NCBI RefSeq assembly: GCF_047511655.1
Contig: NC_133389.1
Coordinates: 147,772,473 to 147,836,472, forward strand
Length of the DNA stretch: 64,000 nt
From: Castor canadensis
Taxonomy: Eukaryota > Chordata > Mammalia > Rodentia > Castoridae
Direction of reading: 5' to 3'
The translations under genes and the position numbers were made by a program. Below are positions 1 through 10,752 of the stretch, one piece after another; position 1 is the stretch's first letter; every line of letters begins with the position of its first letter. The notes beneath the pieces are model-generated. The model was not told the DNA's origin. It saw only the letters and a program-made list of their open reading frames with translations, and did not search any database.

Positions 1-720
1 TATGTAAAATTTTCTAGATGACCTCATAGTTATGGTTAAACAACTATTGCCTTGGGTGATTCTAATATAGTCAGTACCCTGTATGTATCTGTGACTGGGC
101 TATTTGGGGTCCTGACACAGTTCTCCCCCAACCAATGAGAAAAATCTAAGGTTTTACTTCAAGAGAAACAACTAAACTAATATGCATATATAACCTCTAT
201 AGAGCTCTGATGCTGTTACTGGCTCCTGTTTGTTAAATAAATGTATGTTTTTCAAGTATATAAAGACTTCTAAAATATAAAATTTAGGTAAACATAAAAA
301 CAAAAACTTAATGGTACTGATAACTGTTCTGTTAGTTGCTAAATTGTCCATCAAAATTTTAACCATGGCTCTTTTAAGTTTTTGTCATTACAGTTCTGAT
401 CCTTCTGGGGCATTTACAATGAAGTCCATGAAAAATGACTCTAATAAGTACTTATGTGTCAACCAGGTTAGCTTTTTGGATGTCTGCTTTTGATTTTGTT
501 ATGTATCCTCCTTGTCTAGAAGCCCAGTGGCTAACACTCCTTCTAAGCCTCTTTGTTGCTTAAATTTGGCCAAAAGGGTCTAGTTGACTCTGACTCCCAC
601 CTGATTTTCTCGTTACATCCACCCCGTTTGGTCCCAACATAGGACCAAAACCAAACAAACAGAAAAAAATCCAGAAAAGAACAAATCCTCACGATGAGGG
701 GGAAAAAATGGCCAATCAAA
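1..720. other. Intergenic DNA, nothing recognised
   Basis: AT-rich sequence with only short random reading frames. I recognise no gene or repeat family here, though decayed retroviral internal sequence cannot be excluded for 480-720. Confidence 0.5.
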
Positions 721-831
721 AAAGATCTTCAATCTACAGCCATACCATCCTTAATGCACCCAATTTCGTCTGGTCTCGAAAACTAAGTAGGGTCAGGCCT
801 GGTTAGTACTTGAATGGGAGAAAGATCTTCA
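721..831 (+). pseudogene. 3'-truncated 5S rRNA retropseudogene with target-site duplication
   Basis: 732-820 matches the first about 88 nt of mammalian 5S rRNA: CTACAGCCATACCA, then a CTAAGTAGGGTCAGGCCTGG stretch, then GTTAGTACTTGAATGGGAG. It has several transitions and stops abruptly at the base before the usual ACCGCCTGGG. An 11-bp direct repeat aaagatcttca flanks it exactly (721-731 and 821-831). There is no poly(A) tail. The truncation removes the 3' third, so it is not a functional 5S gene. The structure fits a tailless retropseudogene. Confidence 0.9.
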
Positions 832-1584
832 GAGGAGACTCAGATAAGCAGTTTGGAGACAAGGGGGTAATGCCGTCAAAGTTCAAATGGAGTCACTCGT
901 GCCAGATCTCTCAAAAATAACCAAGGCCAAGTGGATTGAGGAAGTGGTTCTTATGCATGTGTGGCCACCTGGCATTAAAGCCTTTCAAGGCCCTCTACTT
1001 AAATAGAAACTAAGTGACTTTTTTTACTGGCTGTATACATGTCCTTTAATACTTAAAGATGATGTTTTTAACTTTTTTTAAACAATGCATTTTTCTTGGA
1101 CATATATACAGATAATATATTGTTGCCATGGTAATTCTACTCAGGAAAAACAAAAAACTGAGATACTGTATGGGTAAAAGAATAAAATGCCCAACCATTA
1201 AAACCCCATTAGAGGGACACTTTTGTTGTTATTTTGTCTATTCCCATTCCAGTTAGTAGCAGAAAATGCTCTCTGGATCCACCATAGCTGAGTAAAGTCG
1301 GCCTGTCCCAAGTGGGAGTACATCCTTGACCCAGCCTTACCATGCACGATCACCCTCCAGAATACCTGTGCCCTTCCTCAGCAGGACCCTGCTTCCTGGG
1401 AGACAACAGGGGACTACAAATAATGGGATAACAGCCCTACTCTAGTCACTCTGGAAGCTGACTAGTTTACACACAACGGAAGCTCAGTCACGGGACGCAC
1501 CCCTGCTCTTCTCTACACACTTAAACTCTTTACCTTTTGGGTTGGCCCTTAAAGGTTTCCCACATGTACTAAATAAGACAGCCT
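832..1584. other. Intergenic DNA, nothing recognised
   Basis: No gene was recognised. Part of 1240-1584 may be decayed internal sequence of the retrovirus that ends at the LTR from 1945, but I cannot align it to a retroviral protein with confidence. Confidence 0.4.
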
Positions 1585-1944
1585 TTGTTGGGACCTCGGC
1601 CCAGCCATACTTTGTATCATACACCCACCAACAGGTTGGGTTTTATGCCAGCTCGTATACTCCTCAGGTTTGTGAGGCTGCTGATAAGGGATACTAAAAG
1701 TCCCAGAGTAAGGAAAATAATAGAGGCTATGTTTGTACTAAAAAGCAGGGTGATGGGTCTTGTCTTGGGAGCATGTTTGATGTTACCCTACCTGGTTCCC
1801 TTGGTTTTGTGGTCCATCAGGACCATTATAGAGGCTACTATAGAAAAGAAAACAGCCGTTATGGAATGATGCTATAAAAACACAAACTCCTAAATCAAGA
1901 TGACGCTCTTTGTCCCTAGGTGGTCCAAGCATCAAAGGGGGGAA
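1585..1944 (+). pseudogene. Endogenous retrovirus remnant: probable Env transmembrane tail and polypurine tract
   Basis: The frame from about 1747 to 1869 encodes a leucine-rich hydrophobic stretch followed by a basic tail, resembling the anchor and cytoplasmic end of a retroviral Env. A classic polypurine tract AAAGGGGGGAA follows at 1934-1944, right against the LTR start. The upstream provirus is missing or unrecognisable, so this is a dead fragment. The Env identification is by position and character only. Confidence 0.55.
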
Positions 1945-2853
1945 TGATGTAGCAGGAAGAAGGACTACAAAAGAAGACAAGTCTGTGTTCTGATAATGTA
2001 GCAGAGGGGAGGGGATGGCATAGCAGACAGATAAAACTTAAAAGAATCTAAATGTGAAGGTCACGTAGCACTGGGGGTGAAGTAGCCAACAGAGTTGCAT
2101 GCAACCTACTGTTAAACTGTTGGGGACTAGGCATGGGCCTTGGACTGGGAAATATTGGAGGTTGCAAAGTCTCTCCAAGGTAGGAGCTTGCAAAGCTCTC
2201 CTACTCTCATTCTTCCCAACACCTGGTGTCTTGACCTTTGTTCCCACATCTCCCTTGAAGAAAACAACCTGTTGTGACCACATACCAGCTCCCTGATGCA
2301 CACTAGATAAAGTACCAGAACTGTTTGAAGACTCCTCGATGCTAGATTAATCAATATCTTAGATAAGGTGACCTGTGGCCTTGACGATTTCCAGAACAGA
2401 TGTGTTGTAATTAAGCTTCTATAGCCTTAGGAAAATTAGCCCACCAGACCTCACTCCTTTTACCTTAGATCTAAGAATTGTTGAAGCTTGATTTTTGCCT
2501 GATTCATTTCCTTGTACTGACCTATAAAATAACCACTCTGGATCAGGTAGGCACTCACATATCCCACCAGGAATGTGCAGTCCTCCTGACCCCAGCTCTG
2601 TGTGTCTTTATTTCTCATTCCCAGTCGCTCCCATTCAGGCTCAGCAGCACAGCCAGCCACGCAGGTTGTGGCATTAAACCCCACTTTCTGCACCTGTAAC
2701 CTGCTTGCAAGGGTATATAAGGTGAGACTCCTTTGTTCTTGGGGCTCGGTCTTTGGATGTGAATCACTGAGCCAATGCCAGCCTGCTTAATAAACTTGCT
2801 TCCCGAAAGCCTTGGTGCCCGCCCTGTCTCTCCGTCTGAGCCATCCCATAACA
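1945..2853 (+). mobile_element. Endogenous retrovirus 3' LTR
   Basis: It begins TG directly after the polypurine tract and ends CA (...CCATAACA at 2853). Near its 3' end are a TATA box TATATAA (2714-2720) and a poly(A) signal AATAAA (2789-2794), followed by a CT-rich segment, in the order expected for U3-R-U5. It is about 0.9 kb long. The family is not named; the layout suits a class I/ERV1-type element. Confidence 0.75.
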
Positions 2854-2859
2854 AAACTA

Positions 2860-3125
2860 CGTATAGCAGCTGTTGTATTTGTTAAGCATTATGCTTTGGC
2901 ATTACATCTTACAGTCTGTTAATCCTCACCGAGACCACCACTTACGAGGTAGGAACCAAGACCACCATTTATAAGGTAGGAACTATTACTGTGCCCATTC
3001 TACAAATTAGGAAACTGAAACAGAGTTCCAGTAACTTGCCCAAGGTCACACACCCACTAAATGGAATGGCTAGGTTATAAATCCAGGTAGAACTCCAGAG
3101 CGAACTGTTAAGCCCACACTATGGG
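2860..3125 (+). repeat. MIR SINE
   Basis: It carries the MIR core order: a TTAATCCTCAC-like stretch, AGGTAGGAACTATTACTGTGCCCATT, AGGAAACTGAAACAGAG, then AACTTGCCCAAGGTCACAC. A 27-bp internal tandem duplication (2931-2957 and 2958-2984) interrupts it. Confidence 0.85.
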
Positions 3126-3490
3126 GACTTCCTATTCTACTCTTCCTTCATGGTTTTTCCTGTAAGGTGTGTCTCCAACATCTTTCCAAGATTTTACTTT
3201 AAGAGGCACGCTTTCTGCTTCCTCCCTCTAGCCGCCATCTTGGAATCCCTGCCAATCCTCTTCCTTCATGGTAAAGAAAGAATGCCCAACAGGCTGCCTG
3301 GCTCCCCCAGGCCAGCTTATCCTGGCAACTTGAGAGTAAGCTACTTCTAGTCCAATATTGTCCAATTACCAATGTCAACTAGCAAGTGACAGGAAAAGTA
3401 ATGTAGATATACACCTCTGAGGTCTTTTCACACCACTGGCCTGACCAACTTTATTAGAAGCAGCAATTCATTTTACACAAAAACAAAATA
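3126..3490. other. Intergenic DNA, nothing recognised
   Basis: Unique-looking sequence. It contains a GCCGCCATCTTGG motif (near 3230) that resembles a YY1 site. No supported gene. Confidence 0.4.
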
Positions 3491-3494
3491 TTTC

Positions 3495-3650
3495 TCACTT
3501 AGCCGGGTGTAGTGGTACACACCTGTAATCTCAGGACTTGGGAGGACAAAGGAGGAGTATCACAAATTTGAAGCCAGCCTGGACCCACAAAACAAGTTTA
3601 AGGCCAACTTGAATTACATTGTGAGGCCCTGCTTCAAGAATTAACAAACC
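3495..3650 (+). repeat. B1-like (7SL-derived) SINE
   Basis: It begins AGCCGGGTGTAGTGGTACAC and CCTGTAATCTCAGGAC, followed by GAAGCCAGCCTGG and a CTGCTTCAAG tail, the Alu/B1 order in plus orientation. Confidence 0.8.
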
Positions 3651-3799
3651 AACCCCCAAATTCTCCTTCTTTTGTTCCCTTTCATCCAGGTTTTTAGCAA
3701 AGTACTTTCCTGGAGGTGTTCTGATCACCTCTTGCCATCTATGCCTATAGGCTCACTTGTTTCCACACCAAATAGCACTTACACCCTTTTTATCACCTA

Positions 3800-3985
3800 T
3801 CACATTCTACACTAGTGCCTCTGAACTTTAATGTACACGTGAGTCAACCAAGGGTCTTTTGAAAACACAGCTTCTAATTCAGGAGGACTGGGGTGGAGCC
3901 TAAGAGCCTGTGTTTCCAAAAACCCCATGTGATAGTGATGCTGATCTGCAGACCATACTGTGAATAGCAATGACCTAGACATTTG
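3800..3985 (+). mobile_element. MER5A-like hAT DNA transposon remnant
   Basis: It follows the MER5A consensus: CTCTGAACTTTAATGTACACG, TTGAAAACACAG, CTGGGGTGGAGCC, then ATAGTGATGCTGATCTGCAG. This is an ancient non-autonomous element. Confidence 0.75.
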
Positions 3986-4639
3986 ACCCAGTTTGTCCTT
4001 GGAGATCATCTTGGTGCTAAGTGATTGTCTTCCCCAAAGTACACATTCTGGGATCAAAACTATGCAGTTATGCATTTTACAAACCAGTCATCAGTGTTAA
4101 ACTTAGCCATGGGTTTATTCTTCCTGTTGTCTGAATTCTTTGTACAAATGCTTTCCTCACTTATCTCTTATTTCTGAAACACCAACAAAACATTTCTATT
4201 TGTGAACAAATTTTGCATGCTTACATCCCAACATACTTTCTTCCTAACGGACTCAGGCAAAGATGTTTCTCTGCCTAGCCAAAAAAAAAACCTCTCCATC
4301 TTGTGCCTGACTGCTGCTTCTCTCATTCAGTGAGCAGAAACTCATTTAAGCTGGGCTCAACTTTAATTCACCAGCAACTCTATTTTATCTATTCCCAAAT
4401 TTCTCTCAATAATTGGCTGGAGATTATTTCATGAAATTGTTCCAATTACTGAATTTAGGTGGAAAATATAGAAGTGCTCATTCTATTATTCTTACAGCTT
4501 TCCTAGCATTTGAATTTTTTAAGTTTGGGGGAGTGATACAGATCTATAATTTATCCTACTTGCAATGTGTTTCTTTCCAGGACAAACGTTCCAGGATAAC
4601 ACTTCAGCCCCATGCCAGAGCCTCTCAGCTAACTTCCTT

Positions 4640-4915
4640 AAGACGTCCAGGGTTGGCAGAGTGGCCCAAGTGGTAGAATGTGAAGTCCTGAGTTCAAAAC
4701 TCAGTACCATTAAAAAGACAAAAATGTCTTTGGCTGGTGGAGTGGTTGAAGTTGTAGAATGCCTTCCTAACAAGAACAAGGCCTGGAGTTCAAGCCCCAA
4801 TACCACACACACATAGAAAGATTTCCTACCACGAGGATGAGGGGCTGGCTCAGTGATAGAGCACCTGTCTAAATTGCTTGAGGTCCTGGGTTCCATCACT
4901 GGCACCAACACCAAA
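4640..4915 (+). repeat. Cluster of three ID-like tRNA-derived SINEs
   Basis: Three units in a row (about 4650-4715, 4728-4810 and 4840-4913). Each has a tRNA-like head (AGTGG...GTAGA) and the B-box-like GAGTTCAA or GGGTTCCA. The last two also make up most of the direct repeat that reappears after the L1 (see 9176-9424). Confidence 0.75.
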
Positions 4916-4974
4916 AAACAAAAACAAACAAAAAACCTTTGAGGCCAGCCTGGGGAAATAATTCAAGAAAAGTT

Positions 4975-7900
4975 TTCTAAGCAAATGGACCCCATAAACA
5001 GGCAGGATCAGCTACACTTATATCTGACAAAGTAGACTTCAGACTAAAATCAATCGGAAGAGACAATGAAGGTCACTTCATATTAACAAAAGGAACAATT
5101 CATCGAGAGGAAATGTCAATCCTTAACATATATGCACCAAACACAAGGGTACCCATCTTCATTAAACAAAACTCTAATGGCCCTAAGAGCACTGATAGAC
5201 ACTAACACAGTGATAGTGGGAGACCTGGTTATATCCCAGTGTCACAATAGAGAGGTCATCCAGACCAAAGATCAACAAAAAAACTTCAGAGCTACTCCAA
5301 ACATTAGACCAAACAGCCATGTGTCTACAGAGCATTCTCCCCAACAACTAGGCAATACACATTCTTTTCTGCAGCTAATGGAACTTTCTCCAAGACACAT
5401 ATTTTAGGACACAAAGCAAGTCTCAACAAATTCAAGAAAATCAAAATAACCCCCTGCATCGTATCAGACCACAATGGAATAAAACTAAACCTCAATAACA
5501 AAGAAATGTCAGAAAATATTCAAACACATGGAGACTGAACAATACACTGCTGAAAAACCAATGGGTGATTGAACTAATAAGGGAAGAAATCAAGAAGTTC
5601 CCAGAATCCAATGAAAATGAAAGTACAACCTATCAGAATCTGTGGGACACACCAAAGGCTGTGCTAAAGGGAAAGTTTATAGCTGTAAGTGCCTACATTA
5701 TAAAAAAAACTCTCAAATAAACAATCTAATGATTCACCTTAAGCTCCTAGAAAAACAAGAACAAACCAAACCCAAAACCAGCAGATGGAGAAAATAAAGA
5801 TCAGGGCTAAGATAACTGAGATCAAAACCAAACAAACTATACAAAGAATCAATAAAACAAAAAGTTGGTTCTTTGAAAAGATTAACGAGATCAACAAACC
5901 CTTAGCCAACATGACAAAACAAAGGAGGGAGAAGACCCAAATTAATAAAATCAGAGGTGAAAAAGGAGATACAACTACAAATACCAACGAAATCCACAGA
6001 TTCATTAGAGAGTACTTTGAAAACTTTTATTCAAGTAAACTGGAAAATCTAGATGAAACAGATAAATTCCTAGACACTTATTACCAACCAAAATTGAATC
6101 AAGATGATATTAACCACCTAAATAGTCCCTTTACTTACAATGAAATTGAGGCAGTAATACAGAGTCTCCCTACAAAGAAGAGCCTAGGACCCAATGGATT
6201 CATGGCTAAATTTTACCAAACCTTTAAAGAACTAACACCAATACTCCTCAAACTTTTCCAGGAAATAGAAAGGAAAGGAATACTAACAAATTCATTACAT
6301 GAAGCCAGTATTACACTCATTCCAAACCAAACAAAAAAGAGAAAATAGATTACAGACCAATATCTTGATGCAAAGACTTGCAACAAAACACTGGCAAACA
6401 GAATTCAACAACACGTCAAAAAGATCATACACCATAACCAAGTCAGTTTCATTCCAGGGATGAAAGGCTGGTTCGACATATGTAAATCCATAAATGTAAT
6501 ACAGCGTATAAACAGAAGCAACACAAAAACTACATGATCCTCTCAATAGACACAGAAAAAGCCTTTGACAAAATCCAACACCCTTTCACAATAAAAGCAA
6601 TGAAGAAACTAGGAATGAAGGAATGTTCCTCAACACAATAAAGACTATATATGACAAACCTACTGAAACCATTCCCCTTCAAGTCAGGAATGAGATAGGG
6701 CTGTCTGCTTTCTCCACTCCTATTCAATATAGTTTTGGAATTCCTACCCATGTCAATAAGATAAGAGCAAGAAATAAAAGGGATTCAAATAGGGAAGGAA
6801 GAAGTCAAACTATCCCTATTTGCTTGATCCTATAGCTAAGAGACCCCAAAAACTCTACCAAAAAACTACTGGAAATCATAAACTCTTTCGGCAAATTAGC
6901 AGGATACAAAATTAACATACAGAAATCAGTAGCTTTTCTATATACTAACACCACACAGACTAAGAAAGAAATCAGGGAAACAATCTCATATGCAACAGCC
7001 TCAAAAACAATAAAGTACCTTAGAATAAATTTAATGAAAGAAACCAAAGACATTTTTAATGAAAATTATAAACCACTGAAGAGAGAAATCAAAGAAGACA
7101 TCAGAACATGGAAAGACCTTCCGTGCTCGTGGGTTGGTAGAATCAACATTGTGAAAGTGGCCATATTACCAAAAGCAATCTACATGTTCAATGCAATCCC
7201 TATCAAAATTCCAATGACATTCTGCACAGAAATAGAAAAAACTGTGAAATATATATGGAAACACAAAAGACCTCAAATAGCCAAAGCAATTCTGAGCATA
7301 AAGTCCAATGTTGGAGACATCACAATACTTGACTTCAGACTATACAACAGAGCCATAACAATAAAAACAGTATGGTACTGGCACAAAAACAGACAGGAAG
7401 ACCAATGGATCAGAATAGAAGATTCAGACATAAACCCACGCCATCTACAGTCAACTGATCTTTGACAAAGAGCCCAAAACTCACGATGGAGAAAAGACAG
7501 CCTCTTCAACAATGCTGCTGAGACTGGATATCCACATATCGAAGACTGAAACTAGATCCCTGTCTTTCACCCTATAACAAAATCAACTCAAGTGGATCAA
7601 AGACCTTGATATAAGACCTGAAACCCTGGAACAACTCCAAGAAGCAGTAGGAAACACACTGGAACAGACAGGTATAGGGAACAACTTCCTAAACAGAACT
7701 CAAAAGGTTCAGCATCTAACAGAAACACTGGAAAGATGGGACTGCATCAAACTAAAGAACTTCTGCACAGCAAAGGAAACAATCACCAAACTTAAGAGAC
7801 AGCACACAGAATGGGAGAAAATCTTTGCCAGCTACTCATCTGATAAGGGACTACTATCCAGAATTTACAGGGAACTCAAAAATTTAATTCAGCACCCAAA

Positions 7901-9176
7901 GAATCAACACCCCAATGAAAAAATGGGTACATGGAATTCTCAAAGAGCACAGGGAATTCTCAAAGGAAGAGGTATAAATGACAAGTAAATTCATGAAGAA
8001 ATGTTCAACTTCCCTGGAAGTTGATGCAAAAGAGATGCACATCAAAACAACACTTAGATTTCATGTCACCCCAGTTAGAATGGCCATAACCAAGGGCAGT
8101 AACAAATGCTGGCGAGGATGTGGCAATACAGGAACCCCATACACTGCTGGGAGGAGTGCAAATTAGTACCACCACTATGGAAAACAGTATAGAGATTCCA
8201 CAAAATCTAGAGATAGAACTGCTGTATGATCCAGCGACTCTGCTCCTCCACCTCTACCCAAAAGAATGTTAAGACAGGATACAGTAGAGACACCTGTACA
8301 CTGTTGCTCATCACAGCACTATTCACAATAGCCAAGCTCTGGAAACCCAGATGTACCCATGAAATTGTGGTACATATACACAATGGAGTTTTACTCAGCC
8401 ACAAGGAATGATGACATGGGGTTTGAAGGTAAATGGATGCAAGTGGAGGACATCATGTTAAGTGAAGTTAACCAGGATCACAAACAAGACATGTTTTCTC
8501 TCACAGATGGAAGATAGAGCCAACGACAAACATATACACAAGGACAAGCATGATCATATACAAAGCAAAATGTAGAACATGTTTGTAACAGTGTAACTAC
8601 TCTGTGGAACTCAGGGGAGGAAAAGAAAAAGAGGATGAGTATCAGTAATATGTACCATAAGATGTGAGAGTAAAGGATATAAGGATGTGTATTGAAAACT
8701 ATTGAAAGGCAGAGGGTGGGAGGTAAAGATGTAAGGGAGAGTGTTCGAGGGTAATGAATGGACCAAGGTAAAGCACGCCCACAGTGGGCATACGTTGAGA
8801 CACCCCATTTGAACATCAACTTAGATATTAATGGCAAAGGTCAGGACTGTAAAACAGGCGCAGTGTGTGCAGGGGGAGTGGGGAAGAGTGGGGATTGCTG
8901 GTGGGAAGGGGGCATAGTGTAGGAAGGGTTGCTATTGGGAGGGGGTAAAGAAAGGAGATTGGGGTGACAGTGTGTGGTAGATGGACTTCATACACCTATA
9001 TGAAACAGAACTAGAAAACCTCTTGCAATTGCTTTAAGTGGGGTGAGGAGGGAGCTGAGGGGAAGAATGATGGGGGCAATGTAAATAATGTACAATTTAA
9101 GTCTAATCGGAATTGTCACTATGAATCCCCCGTCTAATGAATATATCCTAACAAAAAATTTATAATTAAAAAAAAA
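4975..9176 (+). mobile_element. Old, decayed, 5'-truncated LINE-1
   Basis: It starts inside the ORF2 endonuclease region and runs through reverse transcriptase and the C-terminal region to a long 3'UTR and an A-rich end. Readable ORF2 pieces are at 5785-6348 (pre-RT/RT), 7034-7465 and 7978-8166. Many stops and frameshifts interrupt it. The catalytic FADD box of the polymerase is lost: the codons at 6819-6830 read TTT GCT TGA TCC. Its 3'UTR (about 8520-9176) is unlike that of the L1 at 37301, so the two belong to different lineages. Confidence 0.9.
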
Positions 9177-9224
9177 GTGGTAGAGCACCTGCCTGGCACA
9201 AGGTCCTGAGTTCAAGCCCTAGTA

Positions 9225-9273
<49 letters not shown>

Positions 9274-9424
9274 TTCCTCCCACAAGGCTGGGAATGGTTC
9301 AGTGGTAGAGACCTGTCTAAATTGCTTGAAGTCCTGGGTTCCATCCCCGCTACCAACACCAAAATACAAAAACAAACAAACAAAAAACCTCCTTCAAGGC
9401 CAGCCTGGGTAAATAATTCAAGAA
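9176..9424 (+). repeat. Direct repeat of 4736-4974, flanking the old L1
   Basis: The order of parts is the same as before the L1: ID unit, CA run, AATTTCCTnCCAC, second ID unit with CTGTCTAAATTGCTTGA, then CAAAAACAAACAAA, AGGCCAGCCTGG and AAATAATTCAAGAAA. The best-aligned part appears about 90% identical by eye. The (CA) run at 9229-9270 is expanded in this copy. Confidence 0.8.
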
Positions 9425-9640
9425 ACCCTATCTCAAAAATACCCATCAGAGGGGCTGGCAGAGTGACTCAAATGGTAGAGCACCTGCCTAGCAAGCCTGA
9501 AGCCCTTAGTTCCAACCATAGGTCTATCAAAAAAAAAAAAAAATACCCAACACAAAAAAGGACTGGTGGAGTAGCTGAAGTTGTAGAGTGCCTTCCTGAT
9601 AAGCATGAGGCTGAGTTCAAACCCCAGTACCAACCAAAAA
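9425..9640 (+). repeat. B1 tail plus two ID-like SINEs
   Basis: CCCTATCTCAAAAATACCCAT (B1 end) leads into an ID unit (about 9450-9530, with an A-rich tail), then another ID unit at about 9560-9640. Confidence 0.75.
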
Positions 9641-9659
9641 GAAAACACTTGTTCCCCCC

Positions 9660-10300
9660 ACACAAATATTAACCAGTCAAGACAATGAAAGACAAACTGT
9701 ATATCCAACATGATGCCCAACCCTGTCCTTTTATAATTCTTAGAATCCATATACTAACAAATTTTAAAACTTAGTTTTTCTACCATGAAGAACACTGAAG
9801 TTTTCTACCATGAACACTAAAGATATCACTGACTATTCTAAACTCACTCCCCCACCAAGCCTACAATCCTGGACTGCCTTGCAAACCTAAATTCTCTACC
9901 AAGTCATATTAAATTCAATACCTTGTTATGCAAATGTCTTGCAAGGGGAGAGATGGGTTTCTCTGCTTGGACTGTCCTCTGTATACTAATGCCAGCTGAC
10001 AGGCAGGAAACCCAGGCCTTGCAGATCAGCATTTCCACTGGCACAATCAGCCACCTCAGGTTTGTTGCCTGGCTGTGCATCTACCTCCTACTGTACCATG
10101 AGATGTCTGAGGACCACATCCAAACACATTTTCACAGCTTGCTTTCCCCAGAACATATATGGGACTTTACCCCGTATCAGATGTCCTAAGTATTTGTTAA
10201 ATATAGTCTACTTTCTAGGTACTGTTGCCTAAAGTGAAATACTTTATACATTATGATTTCATCTTATGAAACACGAGTCTTACTTTAAAAGGTCAAAAGC
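9660..10300. other. Intergenic DNA, nothing recognised
   Basis: Unique-looking sequence with no supported gene. The longest frame (9923-10189) has no recognisable domain and no conservation signal I can see. Confidence 0.4.
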
Positions 10301-10306
10301 TACCTC

Positions 10307-10500
10307 CATGGTTCTCGATCTAGGGACATAAACTGCTCGGAGGCATTTTTGGTTGCTACAACAGGAATTGGGGATGCTACCAGCATATAGTGAGTAGAGG
10401 TCAGGGATACTGCTCATCCTGCAATTCACAGGACAGCATCCTGTAATACAAACTCATGGGGCCCAAAATGTCACTAGTGCAGAGACTGAGAAACCCTGGG
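10307..10500 (+). mobile_element. MER20-like hAT-Charlie DNA transposon
   Basis: It follows the MER20 consensus from end to end: GGTTCTCGATC, CATTTTTGGTTG, GTAGAGGTCAGGGATACTGCT, ACAGGACAGCATCC, CCCAAAATGTCACTAGTGC, then GAGAAACCCTGGG. Confidence 0.85.
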
Positions 10501-10746
10501 ATAGCTATAGTTTTCGCCACTACAGATTTAAGAGACAGTGGAAACCAGAGTCAAACAAGTGAATCTATTCAGCTACATTTTACTTTTTCCAGCTGATTTT
10601 CTAACATTTAAGCTCGCTTGTTTTAAAAACCACCTAAAGAGCTCAATATTACTGAAACAGTACAGTCAGAACAGAGCACAGTATGGTATGATACGGAGTC
10701 AACTAAGGTTAAAAATTGGTCTACTAAGACTTTAGATATAATAAGT

Positions 10747-10752
10747 TTTATT
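10747..10752 (-). promoter_or_regulatory. Candidate distal SF3B1 polyadenylation signal
   Basis: AATAAA on the minus strand about 2.2 kb past the stop, at the far edge of the repeat-free block and roughly 250 bp before a MER20 copy. The downstream element is less obvious than at the proximal site. Confidence 0.5.

Noticed and set aside
1585..1869. 94-residue open frame as an expressed Env or novel membrane protein
   Set aside because: It lies directly upstream of a polypurine tract and LTR, has no signal for independent expression, and only its end resembles an Env tail. Treated as a dead fragment.
9229..9270. CA repeat or spaced SINEs as a CRISPR-like array
   Set aside because: This is eukaryotic microsatellite and SINE sequence. 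There are no regular spacer-repeat units.
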